From assembly GCA_944389815.1 (NCBI GenBank), contig CALXNS010000076.1, positions 1 to 64,000 of the forward strand: a stretch of DNA of 64,000 nucleotides, written 5' to 3'. The position numbers were made by a program, and so were the translations under genes. Below, piece after piece: positions 33,812-42,756 of the stretch (the stretch's first letter is position 1; every line of letters starts with the position of its first letter). This DNA comes from an uncultured Victivallis sp. Its GTDB lineage: Bacteria > Verrucomicrobiota > Lentisphaeria > Victivallales > Victivallaceae. The notes under the pieces are model-generated. The model was given only the letters and a program-made list of their open reading frames with translations, was not told the origin of the DNA and searched no databases.

Positions 33812-36391
33812 TCATTTCCCGGTGTAGAGTCCCGGTCCGTCGCCGATGTGGAGGAAGACCGAACGCCAGATGCCGCCGCCGAGGGTGAAGTCGTCGACCC
33901 GGACGACCAGCACGTTTTCTTCGCCCTCCGGTTTGAGTGCGTCAGTCGCGTCGAAGCGGAAGGGTTCCTTCCACCAGGTCGAATCGGTTTCCCCCTCTTT
34001 GGTATGAAGCCCGAGGCGCTGTCCGTTGAGAAAAACTTCCGCTTCGTCGTCGACGGCGCCGAAGAGCAGTTTGACCGCTTTGCCTTTCCAGCCTGCTGGC
34101 GTCGGGAATGTTACAGCGTACCACACCTGACCGTCGTAATCGGCGGTGCCGGGAAGGCCGCTCTGTTCGAAATAGGACGGAACGGAAATCGTCTGCCATT
34201 CGGCGGCGGGAAATTCGCGAAGATTGAAATATTTCGCATCCATTCCCACCCGGTCCGGATCGAGCCGGAATTTCCAGCGTCCGTCCAGCCGTTCGGTCCC
34301 CGGGGGATCGGGTTCGACCTCCGCGCCGTAGAGGGAGATGCCGGAGAGAATCATGTCCGGCCGCTCCACCTTCGACCAATCCCAGCCGCGGCGGAAAAGA
34401 AGACGGACTTTGCTGGTGCGGACATCTTCGAAGTCTGCAAGCATGCGTCCGGCTCCCTTCAGCGGTCCGAGAGTGCGCCAGTTGCCGAAGACGTATGCCT
34501 GCGCTTCGGCGTCGCTCCAGCTGTAACCGCCGTTGCCCGGTGCTTTGACCAGAATCCGGTTGAGGGTGTAGGTGCCGGGAAGTTCGATTTCAACGAAATG
34601 AGGAGCCTCCGAGCGGCCGCTCGACCAGCCGACCTGACCGTCGGAGAGGGCGGCGCGCCGAAGGAGGTTCGCGTCACCGGTATCGGCGGAGAAACGGGCC
34701 TTCTCCAACGGCACGAGCCGGCTGTATTTTTCCAGGGCGGTCGTGACGATTTCGAGATATTTGGTGACGGCGTCGCGTTGAACGTCGATCAGCCACTGTG
34801 CGTAATAATTTGCTTTCGGAGTTTTCTTTTTTGCCGCATCCAGAAGGGTGATGGCTTTCTCGGCGTCGGCTTTGCGGGCGGAAAGAACCCGGGAATTGTC
34901 CTCCGTGACGATGGATTTGTTGTTCAAATTCATCCGGATGACGTCGAGCATCTCCTTCCAGCCGTCCCCGAAAAGCAGAAACGCGGCGCGCGGCGCGACG
35001 TTTTCGACGATCCACTCCTCCTCGGTCGGCAGATCCGGGTTCCAGAAATACTGTGCCGCGATCGCCGCGAGAAGTCCCCATGCCTCGTAATGGTAAGCAT
35101 TGGTTCTGCCGTCGTGTCCCTTTGCCTCGGTGAAGTTGAGATCCCAGGTCGAGCCGGTCCAGGCGGAAGTATAACGGAACTGGCAGACCTTGAGGTTTTC
35201 CATATATTTACGGTAGGCGGCGACATCTTCGGGGGTGCGTTCCTCAAGCATGACGTAGAAGTGATCGCGCATCTCCTGCGGCACAGTGGCGGCGGTGCGC
35301 CGGAGATATTCGCGGAAGTTCTCGACATCTTCAAGATCGTCGTTTCCGGGGGAATCGTAATAGACCGGCACGGTCCAGATTACGGTCACGTCGGGACATT
35401 TTTCCTGAAGAGCGTTGAAAATCTGTCGGAAACGGATTACATCCGGTTCAACCGGGGAGGGATCATCGGGATAATTCTTCCGGTCAAGATCGTCGCGCTT
35501 GTCCCAGAACTGCTTGATGTAGACGTGCCACCAGCCGGCGTCGGTGACGTCGTGCCAGCAATATCCGCCGACACCGGGCGCGCTGGAATATTGAAGCGCC
35601 ATATCGACATATTGCTGATTGAGCGCAGGGTCGGACCAGTTCCACGGATGGAGCGGCGGTTCGCCCTTGGGACGGTTCCAGCCGCCGGAGCAGAGCCGCA
35701 GATAACGATCCAGCGCGTATTGCTGGCATGATGTGTCGCTGGGATAACCGTAGCGGCCGTAATTGTAACGCATGAGCATACTGGAGAGGAGCAGTGCATC
35801 CTTCTGGCGTTCGACCGGAGCGTGACCGCCGCCGACCTGGGCGGCGGTGCCGAGGCGCATTTCGAATCCGGGGAAATCGGTGGCGTCGACGCCGCGGAAA
35901 GTCCAGGAATCGTTTTCCGCCGGGCGGAGGAGCTGGATCAATCCGGCGAGCGCATAGGCCGCGCCCTGGGTGTCGGAGGCGACCACGTAAACGGCGTCGG
36001 GGCGGGAACGGATGATGAAACTTTGTGCATTGCGTTCATCCTGCGGAAGTTTGGCGATTTCCGAGTCGGGAATGAGATTTTTCAGTTCAGCGGAGCGTTC
36101 TTCGGGGGTGAGAATCTTCACCGGCAAGCCGTCGCCGCCGTCGAATCGGATCGGAAACGTCTTTTCCCAGTGGCGCGCCAGATAATCGGAGAGGTCGTCG
36201 GTGACGAGCTTGAGCCGTTCGCGGTCGAATTGATCCGAGAGGTGCAGCGAAAACCCCGTCAACGGTATTTCCGCGTCACTGTAATGCGCCTGCCGGGGGA
36301 TGGGGAACATTTCGCGGAAACGGTCAAATTCCACGGCGCTGAGCCCGACGGCGACGAGACCCAGTAAAAAGATGAAAACGATTTTTTTCAT
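33812..36391 (-). CDS. Secreted multidomain GH84-like enzyme, paralog 1
   Basis: 859 residues with signal peptide (MKKIVFIFLLGLVAVGLSA). Residues about 20-165 are a GH20/GH84 N-terminal-type domain (FPIPRQAHYSD, AQSFIIRSRPDAVYVVASDT, GAAYALAGLIQLL). A barrel at about 170-480 resembles GH84 (PGVGGYCWHDVTDAGWW, VIWTVPVYYD, FYVMLEERTPEDV, CQFRYTSAWTGSTWDLNF), a helical region follows, then an F5/8-C-like domain (about 610-710) and a GH2-type sugar-binding jelly roll (about 725-855). In GH84 the catalytic pair is W-D-D; here it reads W-H-D, so activity may differ. Very similar over its full length to the gene at 36833-39430. Own promoter with LacI-type operators. Confidence 0.75.
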   Translation of the reverse strand: MKKIVFIFLLGLVAVGLSAVEFDRFREMFPIPRQAHYSDAEIPLTGFSLHLSDQFDRERLKLVTDDLSDYLARHWEKTFPIRFDGGDGLPVKILTPEERSAELKNLIPDSEIAKLPQDERNAQSFIIRSRPDAVYVVASDTQGAAYALAGLIQLLRPAENDSWTFRGVDATDFPGFEMRLGTAAQVGGGHAPVERQKDALLLSSMLMRYNYGRYGYPSDTSCQQYALDRYLRLCSGGWNRPKGEPPLHPWNWSDPALNQQYVDMALQYSSAPGVGGYCWHDVTDAGWWHVYIKQFWDKRDDLDRKNYPDDPSPVEPDVIRFRQIFNALQEKCPDVTVIWTVPVYYDSPGNDDLEDVENFREYLRRTAATVPQEMRDHFYVMLEERTPEDVAAYRKYMENLKVCQFRYTSAWTGSTWDLNFTEAKGHDGRTNAYHYEAWGLLAAIAAQYFWNPDLPTEEEWIVENVAPRAAFLLFGDGWKEMLDVIRMNLNNKSIVTEDNSRVLSARKADAEKAITLLDAAKKKTPKANYYAQWLIDVQRDAVTKYLEIVTTALEKYSRLVPLEKARFSADTGDANLLRRAALSDGQVGWSSGRSEAPHFVEIELPGTYTLNRILVKAPGNGGYSWSDAEAQAYVFGNWRTLGPLKGAGRMLADFEDVRTSKVRLLFRRGWDWSKVERPDMILSGISLYGAEVEPDPPGTERLDGRWKFRLDPDRVGMDAKYFNLREFPAAEWQTISVPSYFEQSGLPGTADYDGQVWYAVTFPTPAGWKGKAVKLLFGAVDDEAEVFLNGQRLGLHTKEGETDSTWWKEPFRFDATDALKPEGEENVLVVRVDDFTLGGGIWRSVFLHIGDGPGLYTGK

Positions 36392-36549
36392 GAAAAAACT
36401 CTTCCTTCAGGATTGACCTCAATGGCCGGATTGTAAAATTTCCCCGTTTCCCGCACGCCCGCATTTCTTTTTTCCGGGAGCCGGAACGATTCGATGAATC
36501 TCTTGCTGTCTGCCGCTCTCCGTCCTTTCTGCAACGAACGCGTTTTTTT

Positions 36550-36648
36550 GTTAAAAGGTTTTAACAGTTCAAGTCAAAAAAAACACCTTTCCAACATGTG
36601 AAAGGTTCTAATACAGGTAATTATAGTTGATTTTTCCGATGGTGTCAA
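36550..36648 (-). promoter_or_regulatory. Promoter and two operators of GH84-like paralog 1
   Basis: On the minus strand TTGACA (36643-36648), 17 bp, TATAAT (36620-36625). Operator-like palindromes follow downstream: TGTGAAAGGTTCTAAT (36597-36612) and GTTAAAAGGTTTTAAC (36550-36565, perfect 7-bp arms). The spacing from the -10 box (8 bp and about 55 bp) equals that at the LacI promoter near 41300. The transcript has a leader of about 220 bases; the part 36392-36549 holds nothing else recognisable. Confidence 0.8.
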
Positions 36649-36748
36649 GCGGGGAGGCGATTTTTTTTGCGGAAAAATACGGAAATTCGTGTGACGGGAG
36701 GATCGGCGAGGCGAAACGTTTTCCATTGGACGGTGAAGGTCGTGGAAA

Positions 36749-36786
36749 GCCGCGCTTCCGCCGTTTCGAGCGGGCGGAGGCGCGGC
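36749..36786 (-). terminator. Large hairpin between the two paralogs
   Basis: GCCGCGC (36749-36755) pairs with GCGCGGC (36780-36786), with an inner CCGCC/GGCGG stem. It stands about 50 bp after the stop of paralog 2; only a short T-run follows on the minus strand. Probably ends the upstream transcript, so paralog 1 depends on its own promoter. Confidence 0.5.
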
Positions 36787-36832
36787 GTGAAGGGGAATTT
36801 GCTGTGTTTTCAGCAGGAAAGGCTCTCTCTCC

Positions 36833-39430
36833 TCATTTTCCGGAGTAAAGTCCCGGTCCGTCTCCGATGTGAAGGAAGACCGAACGCCAGATTCCACCCT
36901 CCAGAGTGAAATCATCGACCCGGACGACCAGCACGTTTTCCTCTCCGGCGGGTTTGAGTGCGGCGGTCACGTCGAATCGGAATGGTTCCTCCCACCAGGT
37001 GGAATCATTTTCCCCCTCTTTGGTGTGGAGTCCGAGGCGTTGTCCGTTGAGGAAAACTTCCGCTTCATCATCGACGGCGCCGAAGAGCAGTTTGACCGCT
37101 TTTCCCTCCCAGCCGGCGGGCGTCGGGAACGTCACTGCGTACCACACCTGACCGTCGTAATCGGCGGAGCCGGGAATGCCGCTCTGTTCGAAATGGGAGG
37201 GGACGGTGGTGTCATGCCATTCCGATGCGGGGAATTCGCGAAGTTCGAACCATTTCGCGCCCATTCCGGCTCGATCGGGATCGAGCCGGAATTTCCAGCG
37301 CCCGTCCAGCCGGGCCGTCCCCGGGGGATCCGGTTCTACTTTGTTGCCGTAGAGGGTGATGCCGGAAAGAATCATATCGGGGCGCTCCACCTTCGACCAG
37401 TCCCAGCCGCGCCGGAAGAGGAGACGGATTTTATCGGTGCGGACGTCGTTGAATTCCGCAAGCAACCGCTCCCGGCCGGTGATCGGAGCAAGTTTGCGCC
37501 AGATTCCGAAAAAGTTCGCCTGCACTTCGGCATCGGTCCAGCTGTAACCGCCGTTGCCCGGCGCCTTGATCAGAATCCGGTTGACGTTGTAGACGCCGGG
37601 TAATTCGATTTCCACGAAATGCGGCGCCGCCGACCGGCCGCTCGACCACGAAATTTGTCCGTCGGAAAGCGCCGCGCTCCGGAGGCGGTTCGCATCGCCG
37701 CCGTCGGCGGTGAAACGCGCCGCGTCGAGGGCGATGAGTTGATTGGCCTTCTCCAGCCCGGAATTGACCAGTTCAAGATATTGTGTGAGTTTCGTGCGCC
37801 AGTTGCCGATGAGATAGTGGGCATAGGAGTTGGCTGCGGGGGTTTTCTTTTCCGCCGCGTCGAGAAGCGTCAACGCTTTTTCGGCGTCGCGTTTGCGTGC
37901 GTTCAATGTCTGAGTGTTGTTCTCCTTGACGATGGTTTTGTTGTTCAAGTTCAACCGGAGCACATCGAGCATCTCCTTCCAGCCGTCGCCGAAGATGAGG
38001 AACAACGCCCGCGGCGCGACGTTTTCGACGATCCACGCTTCATCGGTCGGCAGCTGCGGATTCCAGAGATATTGCGCGGCGATTGCCGCAAGTGGATCGG
38101 ACGCTTCGTAGAGATATCCCTCGGTTTTGCCGTCATGTTTTTGCGCATCGGTGAAATTGAGATCCCAGGTGGTGCCCGACCAGACCGAGGTATAACGATA
38201 TTGACACATCTTGAGATTGTCCATGTACTTGCGGTAATCGGCAACGGTTTCCGGAGAACGTTCCTCCAGCATCACGTAGAAACGGTCACGCATCTTCTGC
38301 GGCACGGTCGCGGCGACCAGCCGGAGATATTCACGGAAATTCTTCACATCCTTGAGATCGTCCTTCCCCGGCAGATCGTAATAGACCGGCACGGTCCAGA
38401 TGACGGAAACAGCAGGACATTTTTCCTGAAGCGCATCGAACATCGCCTTGAACCGGATTGCGTCCGGCCGCGCCGGGGAGGGATCATTCGGATAATTTTT
38501 CCGGTCGAGGTCGTCACGCTTGTTCCAGAAGTCATCGATGTAAACATGCCACCAGCCCGCATCGGTGACGTCGTGCCAGAAATATGCACCGACGCCGGGC
38601 GCTCCCGCGTATTGGAGCGCGAGATCGACATATTGCTGATTGACCGCCGGGTCGGACCAGTTCCACGGGCGGAGCGGCGGTTCGCCTTTCGGGCGGTTCC
38701 AGTAACCGGAGCAGAGCCGGAGAAAACAGCGGTCGATCGCGAACTGATGCTGCGAGGTGTCTCCCGGGTATCCGGCTTTGCCGTAATTGTAACGCAGCAA
38801 CATTCCCGCCAGTTGCAGCGCCTGCTGCTGGCGTTGGACGGGAGCGTCTTTGCCGCCGGCTCCAATGGCCGACCCCATGCGCAGTTCGAAGGCCGGGAAA
38901 TCGGTGGCGTCGACGCCGCGGAACGTCCAGGCGTGATTCTCCGCCGGGCGGAGGAGTTGAATGATTCCGGCAAGCGCGTAAGCCGCCCCGCAGGTGTCGT
39001 TGGCAACGATGTAAACCGCGTCGGACGTCGAACGGATGATGAAACTTTGACGACCGCGTTCCCCCTGCGGAAGTCGGGCAAGTTCGGCGGCGGGGATGAG
39101 CGCTTTCAAGGCCGGAGTACGTTCGGCGGGGGTGAGAATGTTTACCGGGAATCCACCGGGAACATTCGTTTTGATTGGGAAGGGTAACCCCCATTGCCGT
39201 TCCAGATAGGCGGCCAGATCGCCTGCAATGAGTTCGAGCCGTTCGCGATCGAATCGATCCGAGATTCGCAGTGAGAATCCCGTCACCGGAATTTCCCGGT
39301 CGCTGTAACGCGCCTGCCGCGGGATGGGGAAGATTTCACGGAAGCGGTCGAATTCCGCCGCGACGGCCCCGGTATTGAAGAGGAACGGCAACGTGAAGCA
39401 GAGAAGAAGGAGATGGAAAAGGTTTTTCAT
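36833..39430 (-). CDS. Secreted multidomain GH84-like enzyme, paralog 2
   Basis: 865 residues with signal peptide (MKNLFHLLLLCFTLPFLFNTGAVA). Domain order is the same as in paralog 1: GH20/GH84-type N-terminal domain, GH84-like barrel (GAYFWHDVTDAGWW, VIWTVPVYYD, FYVMLEERSPETV), helical part, F5/8-C-like domain (SDGQISWSSGRSAAPHFVEI, NGGYSWTDAEVQ), GH2-type sugar-binding domain (WYAVTFPTPAGWEGKAVKLL). The last 250 residues are almost identical between the two. The catalytic position again reads W-H-D. It follows the prepilin-like gene by 24 bp, third gene of the LacI-led operon. Substrate not readable; a hexosaminide is the family expectation. Confidence 0.75.
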   Translation of the reverse strand: MKNLFHLLLLCFTLPFLFNTGAVAAEFDRFREIFPIPRQARYSDREIPVTGFSLRISDRFDRERLELIAGDLAAYLERQWGLPFPIKTNVPGGFPVNILTPAERTPALKALIPAAELARLPQGERGRQSFIIRSTSDAVYIVANDTCGAAYALAGIIQLLRPAENHAWTFRGVDATDFPAFELRMGSAIGAGGKDAPVQRQQQALQLAGMLLRYNYGKAGYPGDTSQHQFAIDRCFLRLCSGYWNRPKGEPPLRPWNWSDPAVNQQYVDLALQYAGAPGVGAYFWHDVTDAGWWHVYIDDFWNKRDDLDRKNYPNDPSPARPDAIRFKAMFDALQEKCPAVSVIWTVPVYYDLPGKDDLKDVKNFREYLRLVAATVPQKMRDRFYVMLEERSPETVADYRKYMDNLKMCQYRYTSVWSGTTWDLNFTDAQKHDGKTEGYLYEASDPLAAIAAQYLWNPQLPTDEAWIVENVAPRALFLIFGDGWKEMLDVLRLNLNNKTIVKENNTQTLNARKRDAEKALTLLDAAEKKTPAANSYAHYLIGNWRTKLTQYLELVNSGLEKANQLIALDAARFTADGGDANRLRSAALSDGQISWSSGRSAAPHFVEIELPGVYNVNRILIKAPGNGGYSWTDAEVQANFFGIWRKLAPITGRERLLAEFNDVRTDKIRLLFRRGWDWSKVERPDMILSGITLYGNKVEPDPPGTARLDGRWKFRLDPDRAGMGAKWFELREFPASEWHDTTVPSHFEQSGIPGSADYDGQVWYAVTFPTPAGWEGKAVKLLFGAVDDEAEVFLNGQRLGLHTKEGENDSTWWEEPFRFDVTAALKPAGEENVLVVRVDDFTLEGGIWRSVFLHIGDGPGLYSGK

Positions 39431-39454
39431 GCGTCACCTGATTGAAGAAAATTA

Positions 39455-40111
39455 TTATTTCCAGAGAACGTCGAAGCTCATTTCGTCATGGCTGCCGTGC
39501 GGATGTTCGCCGATGTGCGTTTTGTCGACGTGCCAGTCCAGATAAAGAATGTTGGTGAAGCCGCCGTGCCGGACGTCGATGCTCTGGACGTTGTTGCGAT
39601 ATTGCCAGTAATACCAGTTGCACCATTGGTTGCCGATGGAGAATTCTCCGCCGTCGAGCATGCCGACTTTGCGTGACGGATAGACCCAGCGGGTGGATTT
39701 TCCGGCTCCGCTTGCATAACGCTCAACGCCGCTTGCATCGTAAAAAGACTGAAACATGAATTTCCCTTCCCGCGGATCGCTGTCATAAAGCAACGTCAGG
39801 GGTTTGCTGCAGCGCAGAACTTCGTTGCTCGGCGCATATTTCAGCGTAACAAGATAGTTATCCCACTGAACGCCGCCCCATAACGCTCCTTCGTAGCTGC
39901 CGTTCATCCAGCCTGTAAGGCTCCATTCGTTGTTGTCGGCGATATACTGGGCGTGAGAAAGTCCGGTCTGGCGCATGTTGTTGATACAGGTGGCGGTCCG
40001 GCCCCGCTCCCGGGCCTGATTCAATGCCGGAAGCAGCATCGAGGCGAGAATGGCGATGATCGCAATCACAACCAATAATTCAATCAGTGTAAAAATGCGG
40101 TGTAATTTCAT
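39455..40111 (-). CDS. Prepilin-like (pseudopilin) protein with H-x9-D motif
   Basis: 218 residues: MKLHRI then [20 protein letters not shown]. Glu+5 is kept; the residue before F is Ile rather than Gly. The C-terminal [14 protein letters not shown] fits H-x9-D with Trp in place of Gly. It starts 52 bp after the LacI gene; a hairpin (ATGAAACCG with CGGACGATTTCAT, 40137-40167) spans the LacI stop. Second gene in the operon, before the GH84-like enzyme. Confidence 0.9.
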   Translation of the reverse strand: MKLHRIFTLIELLVVIAIIAILASMLLPALNQARERGRTATCINNMRQTGLSHAQYIADNNEWSLTGWMNGSYEGALWGGVQWDNYLVTLKYAPSNEVLRCSKPLTLLYDSDPREGKFMFQSFYDASGVERYASGAGKSTRWVYPSRKVGMLDGGEFSIGNQWCNWYYWQYRNNVQSIDVRHGGFTNILYLDWHVDKTHIGEHPHGSHDEMSFDVLWK

Positions 40112-40163
40112 GATATTCTCCCTGTTGAATGTTGCGATGAAACCGATTGAAAAACGGACGATT

Positions 40164-41168
40164 TCATAATTTCACCTTGATGCTATTTCTGATCTCCAGA
40201 CGCGAAGGAACGCGGATGGTACGGATTTCCGGAATGCCGTTGATTTTCCGTTCCAGTTCGTCGAAGACTTCCCCGATGAAGAGCGCCGGATCGACCCGGA
40301 TGCCGGAGAGCGGCGGATTGTAGAGCGAACTCAGCTGCGAACAGTCGATGACCGCAATCGAAAGATCCTCCGGAATGCGGATGCCCGCCTGGCCGGCGCA
40401 GGAACAGAAATGCATCGCCGTAAGATCGGATGTTGCAAGAACCGCATCCGGCCGGTCGGCGAAAATTCTCTCGGCAGCACGTTTCAACGTCTCCATATCC
40501 CGGAAGGAGAAGTCGACGAGACGCGGTTCCAATCCGAATTCTCCGGCCAGCCGGGAGAAAACCTGCCGTTTGGGCGGGAACTCCGGATCATCGAGCAGCA
40601 CCACAGAACGAATGCCGTTTTGACGGAGATATTCGAAAAGTTCCGCCATGCCCGGTTCATAATCGTACTGAACCGTGCTGATGTCCACGGATTCGGCATT
40701 GATCGTGACCAGCGGCACGACGCCGTGATAGGCCCGTTTGATCCGTTCGGTGCTTTCGGAACAGTTTTCAAACGCCTGCGAACACATGATGACGCCATCC
40801 ACTGCGCGGGTGAGCAGCATCTCCATGGTATCGATCTCCCGCCTGGTATCCCAGACCGTCGGCGTCATCAGCAGTTGACAGCCGCGGCGGTTGGCCTCGT
40901 TCGCAAGTTGTTCAGTCAGCTCCGCGTAATACGGCGTGGCGCTGTCGCCGCAGACAAAGCCGATAATTCCGGTTGACTGGCGCTGCATCGCCAGTGCCAG
41001 GCGATTCGGACGGTAGGAGAGCGACTCGGCCAGTTCCCAGATGCGCTTCCTGGTGTTCTCCGAAACCCGCCGGGCCTGCGGTTTCCGGTTGAGCACGATC
41101 GATACGGTCGTAGTGGAAACTCCCGCCTTTTGTGCCAGCTCGGTGATGGTTACGACTCTTCCTGACAT
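40164..41168 (-). CDS. LacI-family regulator of the GH84-like locus
   Basis: 334 residues from ATG 41168; the frame extends 11 codons upstream, across the nearest operator. The LacI helix-turn-helix is plain ([50 protein letters not shown] is spread over residues 5-54), then a sugar-sensor domain ([78 protein letters not shown]). Three copies of one palindrome precede it and two more lie before paralog 1, so it probably represses both units and itself. No strong ribosome-binding site is seen. Confidence 0.93.
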   Translation of the reverse strand: MSGRVVTITELAQKAGVSTTTVSIVLNRKPQARRVSENTRKRIWELAESLSYRPNRLALAMQRQSTGIIGFVCGDSATPYYAELTEQLANEANRRGCQLLMTPTVWDTRREIDTMEMLLTRAVDGVIMCSQAFENCSESTERIKRAYHGVVPLVTINAESVDISTVQYDYEPGMAELFEYLRQNGIRSVVLLDDPEFPPKRQVFSRLAGEFGLEPRLVDFSFRDMETLKRAAERIFADRPDAVLATSDLTAMHFCSCAGQAGIRIPEDLSIAVIDCSQLSSLYNPPLSGIRVDPALFIGEVFDELERKINGIPEIRTIRVPSRLEIRNSIKVKL

Positions 41169-41183
41169 GATTTCAATTTTTCT

Positions 41184-41291
41184 GGTGAAAGGTTTTACCA
41201 ACGCAACTCAAAAAAATCTTCCACCCCGGTGAAAGGTTTTACCATTTCGGCTGTAAAAACCGGACGCATACCGTAGGTGAAAGGTTTTACC
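41184..41291 (-). promoter_or_regulatory. Three LacI-type operators GGTGAAAGGTTTTACC
   Basis: The identical 16-bp sequence occurs at 41184-41199, 41228-41243 and 41276-41291, spaced 44 and 48 bp apart. It is a palindrome of form GGTnAAAnnTTTnACC. The copy at 41276 starts right after the expected transcription start. Roughly four to five helical turns separate the sites, which would allow looping. Confidence 0.85.
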
Positions 41292-41298
41292 TGTACTA

Positions 41299-41327
41299 AT
41301 TATACTCGATTTCGGCGTCGATGTCAA
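41299..41327 (-). promoter_or_regulatory. Consensus promoter of the LacI-pseudopilin-GH operon
   Basis: On the minus strand TTGACA (41322-41327), 17 bp, TATAAT (41299-41304): a full-consensus sigma-70 promoter, directly upstream of the three operators. Confidence 0.9.
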
Positions 41328-41361
41328 GAGTTCCGGCTGCTTTTTTGAGAGAAAAAACGCT

Positions 41362-42713
41362 TCTTCTCCGTTTTGAGCCATAAATCATGGTTGTTTTTGA
41401 GGTAGATAGAGGGGAGCTGAAATATCTTCAATTTGAGATAGGTTATGTTTCTGAAGCCATATGCCTGGTGAATGAGCCGCCGTATTTTGTTGTTGAATCC
41501 TTCGGTGGAGGCATTGTTCATTCGGTCGAAAGTCCAGTATTTGATGATTTTCGATAGTCTTTCGCGGATCGTTTTGCCATAGCGATCAACTCTCTACTTC
41601 CGGTAGCGGCAGCCTGGGGGGCCAACGGCGAGATGCCGCTTTTGCTTCAAGAGCATTGGACGCGGTTGCATAGATGCTTCTTAATGCTCTTTCAATAGAT
41701 ATGCATCGCTCAACTCCGTGAAATGTTTTCGCATGTTCCTGAGAATCAGGAGGCTGTCCTCGGCCTGGTCTTCCATGTTTCGGAGAAACAACATGCGAAG
41801 TTTCTTGAACTGATTGCGTTGAGAAGCATCAAGTTCAGCGACGTATCGCCTTCGAAGTTTATCCAACCGCTCATTCATCAGCTTGATGACATGAAAATGG
41901 TCGAATACGATTCGAGCTTTCGAGAAATGCTTTCCCTCCCAACTGGCATAAGTGTTGGACATGTCCATTGTAACGACTTGTAACTTTTTTTGAGCAACTT
42001 CTTATGTAATCAATCCAGTGCGGAAACGTCCTTTTCGTTTCCGACATGAAGCACCGCTTCGCTTTGCAGGTCACGAACAATCATCAGAAAAGCGGAAGAT
42101 TCGGTCGGGATTCTGACCGATATGGATTTCATCAATGCCGATCTGCCTGACATGGGCCGCAGATACACGGGCATACTTTCGTTCCAGAGACCGTTTCTCT
42201 ATTTCCTTGACCAACTCCCATCGCAAATGATATTTTATCGCGATGGAACGAATGCTCATCTCATGACGTTCCTCGATGATTTTCCATTCAAAATTCCTGG
42301 TAATTCGAGCGTTGCCGGAAGAGAGAAAATGCAGATGTTCAAAGTTGTGACAGGCAGGTCTGACAATACAATCGATGGATTTTGATTCAGAGATGGAATC
42401 AGATGCCGCCCCGTCGGCAAGCCCTGCATATCACGAATGCGAATACATTCCGATCGTACCTTCAACTAACCACATCGGGGACAGTGAAAATCCTTGTGTT
42501 TGATGATCCAAATCAATTTTTCTTTGCAATATTCAAATCTCTGGTGTTGAAATTCGCGGATTCTCTGTATATTTTGAAGTATGTGGTCGACGTTTTGCCT
42601 CCTTGGTTTTCGTTTTCAGAGGAAAAATTTATAAGGCAAGTGTTTACCTTTTTCCAGTTTTTATGATTTCGCTACCCCGTTTTGAGGTCATTTATGGCTC
42701 AAACGGGAGAAGA
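41362..42713 (-). mobile_element. Decayed ISL3-family insertion sequence
   Basis: About 1.35 kb bounded by inverted repeats: TCTTCTCCGTTTTGAGCC at 41362 onward (to 41385) and its near-complement ending at 42713 (from 42690). Minus-strand fragments of an ISL3 transposase remain: an N-terminal part with GIDEIHIGQ (42071-42259), a DDE-core part DMSNTYASWEGKHF, ARIVFDHFHVIKLMNERLDKLRR (41681-41968) and the C-terminal ASTEGFNNKIRRLIHQAYGF (41324-41521). Stops separate the fragments and at least one frameshift splits off the N-terminal zinc-finger part (42256-42465). It is AT-richer than its surroundings. No flanking target duplication was found. Non-functional. Confidence 0.82.
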
Positions 42714-42756
42714 GTCATCTTTTATTGCAATTGAGCACAAATCTGAGGAGTGAAAT

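Noticed and set aside
33776-35731. 651-codon plus-strand frame, and a similar 522-codon one at 37619-39187
   Set aside because: Antisense shadows of the two GH84-like paralogs; their mutual similarity only reflects the paralogs.
41184-41291. Possible small CRISPR array (three identical 16-mers, 28-32 bp between)
   Set aside because: The repeats are short palindromes directly after a promoter of a LacI gene, recur once-diverged before another gene, and no cas genes are present. They are operators.
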